A program made the translations under genes and the position numbers. From the NCBI GenBank assembly GCA_031281115.1, contig JAITFV010000252.1:1-14162 (forward strand): a stretch of 14,162 nucleotides of DNA. The letters are read 5' to 3'. The notes under the pieces are model-generated. The model saw only the letters and a list, made by a program, of their open reading frames with translations. It ran no database searches and was not told the origin of the DNA. This DNA comes from Oscillospiraceae bacterium. Its GTDB lineage: Bacteria > Bacillota > Clostridia > Oscillospirales > Ruminococcaceae. Below are positions 8,539 through 14,162 of this stretch, in pieces; positions within the stretch are counted from its first letter, which is position 1; each line of letters starts with the position of its first letter.

Positions 8539-8960
8539 TTTACATCGGAAGCGACCATACGGGATATTCACTCAAAACTGCGTTAGTCGAATATTTAAGT
8601 GAAAATAACTTAGAATTCACCGACCTCGGCTGTAACGGCGAAACCGTGGATTATCCCGATATAGCGCGGTTAGTCTGCGCAAAAGTTCTTGAAAATGACA
8701 GCAACCGCGGCGTTTTAGTCTGCGGAACAGGCATCGGGATTTCGATGGCGGCGAACAGAATTAAAGGAATCCGCGCAGCACTCTGCGGCGACTATTACTC
8801 AGCGAAATTCACCCGAAAACACAACGATGCAAACGTCATCTGCTTCGGAAAACACGTCATGGGTGCGGGGCTCGCCTCGGAACTTTTAGACGTGTTCTTA
8901 AACACCGGATTTGACGGGGGTAAACACATCCCTCGCGTGAATAAAATAGAAGAAATATAA
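8535..8960 (+). CDS. rpiB: Ribose-5-phosphate isomerase B (RpiB/LacAB family)
   Basis: Interconverts ribose 5-phosphate and ribulose 5-phosphate in the non-oxidative pentose phosphate pathway. The 141-residue product starts MIYIGSDHTGYSLK, with the substrate-binding Asp-His pair in GSDHTG, and has VDYPDIA near 38-44. The catalytic cysteine is in CGTGIGISMAANR near 64-76, and the HNDANVICFG motif is near 98-107. The cysteine form resembles E. coli RpiB rather than the glutamate form of actinobacteria. The ATG at 8535 has AAAGGAG ten bases upstream and overlaps the tsaB stop (ATGA); an in-frame ATG at 8505 adds only charged residues read through the tsaB end. Other sugar-phosphate isomerases of this family (allose, galactose) cannot be excluded by eye, but the link to upp fits a ribose-phosphate/PRPP salvage role. 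Confidence 0.93.
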   Translation: MIYIGSDHTGYSLKTALVEYLSENNLEFTDLGCNGETVDYPDIARLVCAKVLENDSNRGVLVCGTGIGISMAANRIKGIRAALCGDYYSAKFTRKHNDANVICFGKHVMGAGLASELLDVFLNTGFDGGKHIPRVNKIEEI

Positions 8961-8979
8961 AGTTTAAAGAAAGGACTTT

Positions 8980-8991
8980 ATGAAAATATGA
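8980..8991 (+). CDS. Possible three-codon mini-ORF coupled to upp
   Basis: The sequence ATG-AAA-ATA-TGA encodes M-K-I. Its TGA overlaps the upp ATG (ATGA, 8988-8991). The only clear ribosome binding site, AAAGGA ending at 8975, is 4 bases from this ATG but 12 from the upp ATG, which is long for direct initiation. Translation of the mini-ORF followed by re-initiation on upp is possible. This is inference from spacing only. Confidence 0.25.
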
Positions 8992-9617
8992 GCAATTTAA
9001 AAATTTTAGACCATCCGCTTTTACAGCACAAGATTTCTCTGCTTCGTGATAAAAACACGATTATGAAGGAATTCCGCGAACTGGTAAGCGAGATTTCCAT
9101 GCTTATGACCTACGAGGCTACCCGCGACCTTCCACTTAAAGAAGTACAGGTTGAAACGCCTGTCGCGATTGCAAAAACTAAGGTTATTTCCGGCAGAAAA
9201 ATTGCGTTGGTGCCTATTCTGCGTGCAGGGCTCGGCATGGTTGACGGAGCTTCCGCGCTTATTCCTGCGGCGCCCGTCGGGCATATCGGTGTCTGCCGTG
9301 ACGGCAATAACGGCGAAATCACCGAGTATTATTGCAAGCTGCCCATTGATATAGCTGACCGCGATATTATTGTCATGGATTTGCTGCTCGCAACAGGGCA
9401 TTGCGCTTCTGCCGCGATTAAAAAGCTTAAAAACGCAGGTTGCAGCTCTATTAAATATATGTGCGTAATTGCCTGCCCCGAGGGTGTTAAAACGCTCAGT
9501 ACGGCGCACCCTGACGTCAGCATTTACTGCGGCGCGCTTGACGAAGGGCTGACTGACGGCTTGTACATTACACCCGGAATCGGCGATGGCGGCGACAGGA
9601 TTTTCGGAACAAAATAA
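8988..9617 (+). CDS. upp: Uracil phosphoribosyltransferase
   Basis: Salvage enzyme making UMP from uracil and PRPP in the cytoplasm. The 209-residue product has the usual length. It shows [12 protein letters not shown] at about 76-87, HIGVCRD near 99-105, the pair EYYCKLP near 113-119, the PRPP-binding region around D131, [22 protein letters not shown] near 183-204, and ends in the family C terminus RIFGTK. Two sites differ from what I know of the family: the PRPP loop reads [10 protein letters not shown] instead of the usual DPMLATGGS/T, and the uracil loop reads GIGDGGDR instead of GLGDAGDR. The enzyme is probably active but divergent. It is the last gene of the operon, 27 bases after rpiB. 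A PyrR-type protein is excluded because the C-terminal uracil-binding end is present. Confidence 0.94.
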   Translation: MSNLKILDHPLLQHKISLLRDKNTIMKEFRELVSEISMLMTYEATRDLPLKEVQVETPVAIAKTKVISGRKIALVPILRAGLGMVDGASALIPAAPVGHIGVCRDGNNGEITEYYCKLPIDIADRDIIVMDLLLATGHCASAAIKKLKNAGCSSIKYMCVIACPEGVKTLSTAHPDVSIYCGALDEGLTDGLYITPGIGDGGDRIFGTK

Positions 9618-9732
9618 TACTGTTATCCATTAGACTTCTTGCGTAACTCTGAGCGAGTGGATTGCCAAGATTTCTTTGCGGCAATAAAATCGTTGAAATC
9701 TGGGGTGACAGATTCTGCGATAACGGCGGAAA

Positions 9733-9761
9733 TTGGCTGCTGACTATTGATTAATTATGAT
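9733..9761 (+). promoter_or_regulatory. Candidate promoter for the coiled-coil membrane gene
   Basis: TTGGCT at 9733-9738 and TATGAT at 9756-9761 are 17 bases apart, which would start transcription near 9768, just before AGGAGG at 9778-9783 and the ATG at 9790. The -35 box matches only four of six positions, so this is a moderate candidate. The gap from 9618 also holds two 6-bp hairpins (9661-9685 and 9697-9714), neither followed by a T-run. Confidence 0.35.
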
Positions 9762-9789
9762 TTGGTGAAAATATTTAGGAGGATTTTAT

Positions 9790-10827
9790 ATGGCGGGTAC
9801 GTTAGATTTACTAAAAAGTGAAGAAAGCAGCATAAAAAATAGAATAGCAAATTATAAAGATGAAATTGAACAGAGAGAGCAAAATAAGAAAGTGATAAGT
9901 GATGAAATTAATTTAAAATATAGCGAGAGTTACGAATCATTTTCGAGAAATGTTGATGGTATGAGTCCACAAGAAATGGGTAGATATGCAAATAGAAGTT
10001 ATTCTGAATATCTTAACAGAACATCACATATGGAAAGCGAAATTAAAGATTTTAAAAGTCATATAAAAATGTATGAAAACGAGTTAAAAAATATAGAGAA
10101 TAAAAAAATGCAATTCCCTGAATATAAGAATCAACTTTATAATAATTATACTCAAGAAATGAAAAACGCTCAGCATGAATTTCAATATGAAATTCTTTAT
10201 AAACAATTCCGTGAATTAGGTAATTTTGAAGATGCAGTGGTATTAGCGGAAACTTGTAATAAACGTTACCTTGAAATAAGAAAACGGCGTGAAGCGGAAG
10301 AAGAAAAACGTAGAATAATTAAAGAAGAAAAGGAAAGACAAGCAAAAAAAGAATATGATAAAAAGCGGAGAATAGAAGAAGAAAAAAGAAAACGTGAAAA
10401 ACAACGTCAAAAATTAGGTATGGTTTTAGCATTTTCTTTTGCTATCATTGCGAATATTGCTTTATTCAATGCTATTCGCATGGAGGGTTATTCAATAGGT
10501 AACGGAATTTTTAATTGTATAATAAACATGATTTCTTTTATTATTATTTTGTTTGCAGGGCGTTCTGGATGGGGAATTGTGAGTTTAATTGGATGTATAA
10601 TTTGGTTTATAATACTACTTGTGATGGCAGAAACGGATTATTATATATATCTTATTACTAATAATGTACATAATATGTCACTTGAAGAAAGGATTGTCTT
10701 TTTTGATGGATATGTAAGCGACGCTAAAAATATACTTGTTGGAATGAATATTTCTCTTAGTATTATAATATGTAGCATATGTATTCTAATAGCGAATATT
10801 ACGGCTTTTATTTCTTCGCGTAATTAA
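9790..10827 (+). CDS. Hypothetical coiled-coil protein with four C-terminal TM segments
   Basis: Not recognised. The 345-residue product has a highly charged helical N-terminal half (about 1-205), likely coiled coil at about 10-45, 80-110 and 160-207; the last part is a K/E/R run (RKRREAEEEKRR and onward). At about 139-157 the text FRELGNFEDAVVLAETC matches a short helical-hairpin motif that I know from many Clostridia proteins (F..LG.Y.DA..LA..C), a TPR-like unit. Four hydrophobic segments follow at about 209-228, 238-256, 260-280 and 314-338. The topology suggests a large cytoplasmic coiled-coil head on a membrane bundle. There is no signal peptide and no enzyme motif. AGGAGG sits 7 bases before the ATG. 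Base composition is strongly AT-rich compared with the operon upstream, as expected of accessory DNA. The gene is complete; its function is unknown. Confidence 0.8.
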   Translation: MAGTLDLLKSEESSIKNRIANYKDEIEQREQNKKVISDEINLKYSESYESFSRNVDGMSPQEMGRYANRSYSEYLNRTSHMESEIKDFKSHIKMYENELKNIENKKMQFPEYKNQLYNNYTQEMKNAQHEFQYEILYKQFRELGNFEDAVVLAETCNKRYLEIRKRREAEEEKRRIIKEEKERQAKKEYDKKRRIEEEKRKREKQRQKLGMVLAFSFAIIANIALFNAIRMEGYSIGNGIFNCIINMISFIIILFAGRSGWGIVSLIGCIIWFIILLVMAETDYYIYLITNNVHNMSLEERIVFFDGYVSDAKNILVGMNISLSIIICSICILIANITAFISSRN

Positions 10828-10880
10828 ATATAAATAGGTTATTTATCTAAATTATATAATTCACAAAAGTATAAAATTTA

Positions 10881-11154
10881 AAGTCCGGCGAGGGAGTGTA
10901 ATCTGAACCGTGTAAACGGAATAATCAAACCAACATTTGCCAATACTATAAATACTTTTACTTGCAACGAGGATAGGTCAACGCTGGAGAGCGAACCGAG
11001 CGCGTTGTAAGGTTTTGCAAGGGCAATGGTGACCATTTTGCTTTAGTTGGGACAGACAGACAACATTTAGAAGGTTTAGGCAGCTTGGAGATAATAGGAA
11101 ACCGGGAAGGATAGAACTTACACGTTAAAGTAGTAAAAAATAAAGTTTATAGAA
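10881..11154 (+). ncRNA. Structured noncoding RNA, probable solo HEARO / IsrB-type omega-RNA
   Basis: This gene-free stretch is GC-richer than its flanks and has nested complementary segments. CTTGCAA (10961-10967) pairs with TTGCAAG (11015-11021) and encloses CAACGC (10979-10984) pairing with GCGTTG (11002-11007). There are two local hairpins: CCGT-GTAA-ACGG at 10908-10919 with a GNRA-type loop, and AATGG-TGA-CCATT at 11025-11037. GTGTAA near 10896 can pair with TTACAC near 11117-11122, closing the whole domain. An ATGA follows at 11155. Size, layout and wording (AAGTCCGG, AGGGAGTG, GGCAGCTTGGAG) remind me of HEARO RNAs, the omega-RNA class linked to IsrB nickases, which often occur without their ORF. 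The helices are seen; the family name is recollection and needs a covariance search. No IsrB or IscB gene is present nearby. Confidence 0.5.
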
Positions 11155-11178
11155 ATGATTTTAACGGAAAGGGTTATC

Positions 11179-11697
11179 ATGAAGAAGTTATTTTCTAAAA
11201 AGAGAGCAATAATTATTATTGTCATTCTATGCTTGATTACGGTTTTAATTTTCTTAATAACGCCATTTGTAAAGGAGCTTTTTATGTTGTCAAAAGAAAG
11301 CGTGAGTTTAAATTATCAACGGGAAGATGCAACGTATGTTAACTTCAGGAGTTGGGGAAATTCTATAGCAGACATTGATACTATCAGAATAGATGACTCA
11401 GAGAAAATTGAAAGACTGATAGAGTTTTTAAACTCGCTTGAATTAGTTGAAAGTGATGTTCCGTGGTGGAACAGAAATAAGGATTCGGAAAAAGTAGGTT
11501 GCATGATAATTTATATGGGTGAAAGTTTTAAATATAATCCGGGGGATACTATTCAATTCTGGACGAATTATATGAGCATTTCATATAACGGCTATGATTG
11601 GGAGACAAAAAGCTATTATGTAAGGAACATAGGGTATAATCGTTTCACTAAAACCAGTATAGCTTATGAGTTTATACGTGATTTGATAAACGAGTAG
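11179..11697 (+). CDS. Hypothetical one-TM protein, candidate Rhs-cassette immunity protein
   Basis: Not recognised by sequence. The start is set at 11179, where GGAAAGGG lies five bases upstream and the product opens MKKLFSKKRAIIIIVILCL, a positively charged tip plus one hydrophobic segment (about 9-30). An ATG at 11155 would add eight residues without a binding site and overlaps the ATGA next to the RNA element. The remaining roughly 140 residues are soluble, rich in aromatic residues and acidic side chains (DVPWWNRNKDSE, YNGYDWETKSYYV), and probably lie outside the membrane. The stop TAG is followed without a gap, and in the same frame, by the tip of an Rhs protein. In Rhs loci the immunity gene is normally followed by a displaced Rhs tip, so a role as orphan immunity protein is a reasonable but unproven inference. 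Composition is AT-rich. Confidence 0.7.
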   Translation: MKKLFSKKRAIIIIVILCLITVLIFLITPFVKELFMLSKESVSLNYQREDATYVNFRSWGNSIADIDTIRIDDSEKIERLIEFLNSLELVESDVPWWNRNKDSEKVGCMIIYMGESFKYNPGDTIQFWTNYMSISYNGYDWETKSYYVRNIGYNRFTKTSIAYEFIRDLINE

Positions 11698-12020
11698 TGC
11701 TTAATAATTTTCAACCGCGCAAGACACTATCAGCCAGTTCACGGACGTTTCACATCAGAAGATGCATATTGGAATGTAGGGAACATGCTTGATTGTTTGC
11801 TGTCTATGCGGCAGGCGGGAAATTTATATGTATATACGCTTAATAATCCGTTAATGTGGCGAGACCCTACGGGAGAGTTTGCAAAACATATTTCAAGCTT
11901 CTTTGACAACTTATCCGATAATTGGAGTGATGGCGTTGCAGATTTAAAGGGTTCAAATAACGCAATATTAAGAGGTTTTGGGAATTTTAGTCAAGGTTAT
12001 GCGAACAGAACATATCAACA
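11698..12020 (+). pseudogene. Rhs/YD-repeat protein C-terminal tip fragment (displaced, start-less)
   Basis: The frame starting right after the TAG at 11695-11697 reads RARHYQPVHGRFTSED at about 11716-11763, then GNLYVYTLNNPLMWRDPTGEF ending at 11880 or so. These are the terminal RHS-core signatures (RxYdPxxGRFxxED and NNPxxxxDPTG) that precede the variable toxin tip in Rhs and related polymorphic toxins. The first ATG (11785) lies inside the core, so no natural start exists and the body of the protein is absent. About 45 residues of variable tip (AKHISSFFDNLSDNWSDG...) follow before homology stops near 12020, where an IS1-like remnant begins in the opposite direction. I see no recognisable toxin domain. 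It is best read as a displaced rhs tip left from recombination, further cut by an insertion. Confidence 0.75.
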
Positions 12021-12208
12021 CTGCCGTTTAATGACATTTTTATTATCATAAGTTTCATGTCCGGTTTTGCTCCGTTGTTTACATATTCAAGTTGAAAAGC
12101 CTTCCCGCATTGACGGCACAATAAGCATTGAACGCCGTTTGCCCGCTTTCCGTTCTTCACAACTTTTTAGCTTTTACAACATATGCATTCCACAGTTTTC
12201 GTTACCAT
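12021..12208 (-). pseudogene. Truncated InsA-like protein of an IS1-family element, internal stop
   Basis: Translated leftwards from the ATG at 12208-12206, it reads MVTKTVECICCKS, then a stop (TAA, 12169-12167), then KVVKNGKRANGVQCLLCRQC, GKAFQLEYVNNGAKPDMK and KMSLNGS before homology ends. This is the N-terminal zinc-ribbon/DNA-binding part of InsA: a CxxC pair, NGKRxxGxQ, a second CxxC pair, FQLEY and the NGSG helix start. The reading frame is the same on both sides of the stop, so a single nonsense change is enough to explain it. The helix-turn-helix and catalytic parts are missing. Assignment rests on motif order and is fairly firm at family level. Confidence 0.7.
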
Positions 12209-12227
12209 ATAATCACCCCTTAAGGTT

Positions 12228-12256
12228 ATTATATCATATATTCTGCGCTATGTCAA
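12228..12256 (-). promoter_or_regulatory. Consensus sigma70 promoter facing left
   Basis: On the minus strand, a perfect TTGACA (12256-12251) and a perfect TATAAT (12233-12228) are separated by exactly 17 bases. It drives the insA remnant, whose ATG is 20 bases further on, and would send antisense transcripts into the Rhs fragment and possibly the one-TM gene. Confidence 0.75.
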
Positions 12257-12257
12257 T

Positions 12258-12583
12258 CATATTGGAGCGGGTCTGTCGTTTTTTAATGACTTGCGGTGTA
12301 AATTCGCCGTTTCTGTCACGCGGTACGGATATTTCCGACTCGCCGAGTTCGGTTTTTATCGTCTTACGATTGTAACCATTACGGCTGTTTCCGCTGTTAT
12401 TTCCCATAACACTATGCTTTTCATAACCCAAATGTTCATCCATTTCCGACGCACATTTATGTGCTAAACATCTTGCCCAATCGTATCTTTGAAAAGATTC
12501 TTAAGCATAATTTGAACGTCTTGCAAATTTTCACATTCCGAGCTGAGCAGGCTTACGAGTTCCTTTGTCTTTTCGATGTTCAT
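12258..12583 (-). pseudogene. IS256-family (mutator-type) transposase N-terminal remnant, frameshifted
   Basis: Read leftwards, an ATG at 12583-12581 with GGAGG seven bases before it opens MNIEKTKELVSLLSSECENL and continues to LKNLFKDTIGQDV, ending at TAG 12466-12464 after 39 codons. The homology resumes in another frame as EMDEHLGYEKHSV, NSRNGYNRKTIKTELGE, then ISVPRDRNGEFTPQVIKK and RQTRSN, stopping near 12260. These are well-known N-terminal motifs of IS256-family transposases (LDEHLGY, SRNGY, VPRDRNG). The DDE catalytic domain, about three quarters of the protein, is missing. A frameshift near 12440-12470 and the truncation make this a dead copy. The stretch 12600-12655 upstream (minus strand) could hold the element's terminal repeat, but no matching end exists to confirm it. 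Confidence 0.8.
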
Positions 12584-12682
12584 GGTAATTCCTCCTTCAA
12601 ATTTTTATATGGAGATTATTGACAATTACACGGGTGGTTATTCAGACTCCCGACCGTTTATGTTTCAGGATACATTAGCCAA

Positions 12683-13126
12683 TTATTCCACTGTCTGCAC
12701 AACCGGTTCTGTCGTCAGCTTCCTTATAATCTGATTTGAAACCAAGAATCCCTCGCGTGTAATCGCGATTCCCGTATCGGTAATTTTCAAATAATCCGGC
12801 GGCACTAACTTGCATCTTTTCATCATCGCTTCCTTGCGAAGCCCGAATTTCTCGCACTCCACGAACGTCAGCCCCTCGGAAAGCCGAAGTTTCAGCATTG
12901 CATAATTCTCGAAATTAATTTCTTCTTTTTCGGTTGTGATTATATTTTGAACATTTGAATTTACAAATTCACGAATATCGCTCATCACAAAAAACCGCTG
13001 AGGGCAGACGCTGCCATCGCTGTTGTAAAAAGAATGCGCGGCGGTTCCGATTCCGAGATATTCCCCGCTTCTCCAGTATTTCAAGTTATGAATATATTCT
13101 TTGAAACAGAAATTGGCGAATTTCAT
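12683..13126 (-). pseudogene. hemW: HemW (radical SAM coproporphyrinogen-oxidase-like) C-terminal fragment
   Basis: Read leftwards, the 147-codon open frame starts KFANFCFKEYIHNLKYW and continues RSGEYLGIGTAAHSF, the conserved NxxxxxHNxxYWxxxxYxGxGxxAHSF block of HemW-type proteins. A winged-helix-like C-terminal domain follows, with ENYAMLKLRLSEGL, CEKFG and ITREGFLVSNQII. HemW proteins have about 380 residues. The N-terminal radical SAM barrel with its CxxxCxxC cluster is absent, and a TGA lies directly before the first ATG of the frame, so homology is cut off near 13126. The C terminus is natural and ends in a TAA at 12685-12683. HemW is thought to be a heme chaperone, but this fragment would be inactive. 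A full copy probably exists elsewhere in the genome, or the fragment marks a recombination or assembly join. Confidence 0.8.
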
Positions 13127-13549
13127 TCATATTACTATTCTTTGAACGAAAATTATAGGGAAGCATCTTTCCCGACAAAAACACAGAATTTTAATTTAAA
13201 TGCACATGGTGCGATTTCTTTTATGATGGAGATAGATGGTTTTAAAGTAAGTGTAGGATATAGTAGGGGAGATAACAACCATATTACTACATTCAATCCC
13301 GTAGAAGCATATAGCGATATGATTATTACATCGTTTGCAGAAGCTCCGTGGAGTACGATTTCTCCCGCTGTCGCCGAGGAACTTATTGTTGAAGAGCCGC
13401 TCTCGACTGCCGACGCGATGACGATTTTGAGAACGGTTGCGGGTTTGACTGCGATGACCGAGGAGGAGGCTGCGAGATTTGAGATTAGCGGCGCGCCGAG
13501 CACGGCAGACGCGATGAGGATTTTGAGAGTGGTGGCGGGGTTGGTGTGA
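13127..13549 (+). pseudogene. Start-less fragment of a secreted protein with degenerate dockerin-like tail
   Basis: The open frame extends back to an ATG at 13034, but 13034-13126 is simply the antisense of the HemW fragment, so the protein's own sequence begins near 13127. A domain of about 85 residues (YYYSLNENYREASFP..., IDGFKVSVGYSRGDNNH) looks beta-rich and is not recognised. The C terminus has two copies of a dockerin-like helix: LSTADAMTILRTVAGLTA and PSTADAMRILRVVAGLV, 30-odd residues apart. True dockerins place a calcium loop (DxNxDGxxxxxD) before each helix; here the first loop is gone and the second reads FEISGAPSTAD, lacking most calcium ligands. It probably came from a cell-surface or secreted protein. 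An internal ATG at 13223 exists but has no good ribosome binding site. Confidence 0.6.
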
Positions 13550-14162
13550 AAAAATCTTATCAACAATAATTATAATAGTTGAAGCAAGTACACAAGGTCG
13601 TGTTATTTTTCCAACTTATAGACCCGGCGAAGACCCGAGAAAACCCGGATATACATTTGATTTTTGGTCCAGAGGTCGTGACTCCGATATTGTTGTTACC
13701 TCGGTGGGAACAATAACCCAAAGCGTTACCCTATACGCCCAGTGGAAGCCAATGTATCAGCCGCTTACAGTTTTCCACCGTTTTGACGAGGGATTTGTAC
13801 GCAGGTACGGGGGTACAACCGCGCGAAACATGATAACAAGGTATCAAAGAGAAGCTTCAGCAATACTGGTTAATGTTTTTGACCTAATTGTTGACACACA
13901 TTCCATTGTGGGATACACTTCAATTTCAGATACCTGCAAGAAACAAACAGGAACACTGACAACCGCGCGTTTATCAAGACTTTGCGACTGCGAAGATAAC
14001 GAGTGTATTTTAAACTACATTGTCAGGGATGATTTAGATAAGCAATTCCCTATAGTGAACACCGCCCGCACTGACTTTTGTACTATTAACAAAGCTCGCA
14101 TCTCATGGTCAGGTCATCTTTTACTCGAAGATATTGACACAATCGCCAGACCAATGTGGTGG
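13548..14162 (+). CDS. Partial secreted/surface protein with Listeria-Bacteroides repeat, no start codon, open at window end
   Basis: An uninterrupted frame runs from 13548 to the last base. It has no ATG, GTG or TTG before the conserved part, and the frame is closed upstream by a TGA at 13524. At about 13596-13748 it encodes a Listeria-Bacteroides (InlB B / Flg_new) repeat: RKPGYTFDFWSRGRDSD then VTLYAQWKPM. This is followed by an unknown domain with FDEGFVRRYGGTTARNM, SISDTCKKQTG, LCDCEDNEC and ISWSGHLLL. The spaced cysteines and histidines faintly recall a secreted metallopeptidase fold, but no HExxH motif is visible, so I assign no activity. It is either a 5'-truncated gene fragment or a gene with a frameshift at its start: one extra A in the A6 run at 13549-13554 would let GTG at 13546 open MKKILSTIIIIV. 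The 3' end lies outside the window. Confidence 0.6.

Larger units (their letters stand above)
12021..12260 (-). mobile_element. IS1-family element remnant
   Basis: The remnant reads leftwards. It contains a promoter at 12228-12256, a ribosome binding site AAGGGG near 12216-12222, and the 5' part of an insA-like gene from 12208. Its inner end is lost at about 12020, where it abuts the Rhs fragment, and its outer end abuts the IS256-family remnant near 12260. No second inverted repeat and no insB part are present, so it cannot move by itself. Confidence 0.6.

Noticed and set aside
9661..9714. Two hairpins after upp (ATTGCC/GGCAAT and AATCTG/CAGATT) as terminators
   Set aside because: The stems are only 6 bp, with no following T-run; too weak to call.
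10881..11154. Group II intron or its remnant
   Set aside because: I see no typical GTGYG 5' end, no domain V hairpin with AGC triad and no reverse transcriptase; an omega-RNA-like element fits better.
11785..12051. Small independent gene starting at the ATG at 11785
   Set aside because: Rhs core homology continues upstream of this ATG in the same frame, and the end runs into IS1 sequence read backwards, so it is part of a fragment.
12067..12375. Plus-strand ORF of 102 codons
   Set aside because: It is antisense to the IS1 and IS256 remnants, whose motifs are clear on the minus strand.
13034..13126. N-terminal part of the dockerin-tailed plus-strand ORF
   Set aside because: This stretch is the reverse complement of conserved HemW coding sequence (HNLKYW...AHSF), so the plus-strand reading is incidental.
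1..14162. CRISPR arrays, tRNA or rRNA genes, attachment sites
   Set aside because: No regularly spaced direct repeats, no cloverleaf with a CCA-type acceptor and no rRNA-like blocks were seen by reading both strands.

Overview
The window looks like a chromosomal piece of a gut-type Clostridia (Oscillospiraceae/Ruminococcaceae-like Firmicute). The basis is the gene content: a type IIA topoisomerase pair, formate-tetrahydrofolate ligase next to tsaE-tsaB, and rpiB-upp. Strong AAAGGAG-type ribosome binding sites and dockerin-like and Listeria-Bacteroides-repeat surface modules fit the same picture. Species cannot be named from sequence reading alone.

Region 1 (1-5566) is a probable operon for a type IIA DNA topoisomerase. 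The B (ATPase/TOPRIM) subunit and the A (cleavage) subunit flank two small unknown genes, one of which is much more AT-rich than its neighbours. The A subunit carries a Gly/Ser/Ala-rich palindromic insertion. The operon ends at a large palindromic repeat that can act as terminator.

Region 2 (5567-9617) is a second operon behind a good sigma70-type promoter: fhs, tsaE, tsaB, rpiB, upp. The first four overlap by 1, 20 and 4 bases; upp follows after a short gap that holds a possible three-codon mini-ORF. These are housekeeping genes for one-carbon metabolism, tRNA t6A formation, pentose phosphates and uracil salvage.

Region 3 (9618-11697) is accessory DNA. It holds an AT-rich coiled-coil/four-helix membrane protein, then a clearly structured noncoding RNA (nested long-range helices) that I think is a solo HEARO/IsrB-type omega-RNA element, then a one-TM protein.

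Region 4 (11698-14162) is a patchwork of abruptly truncated pieces: an Rhs C-terminal tip with no start, an IS1-family InsA remnant with an internal stop, a frameshifted IS256-family transposase N-terminus, the C-terminal third of HemW, a degenerate dockerin tail, and a start-less open frame with a Listeria-Bacteroides repeat that runs off the window. The one-TM gene followed directly by an Rhs tip fits the known layout of displaced (orphan) Rhs toxin/immunity cassettes.

No complete new system is evident. The best leads are the solo structured RNA with its adjacent ATGA, the Rhs orphan cassette, and the AT-rich orphan genes, one of them lodged inside the topoisomerase operon.
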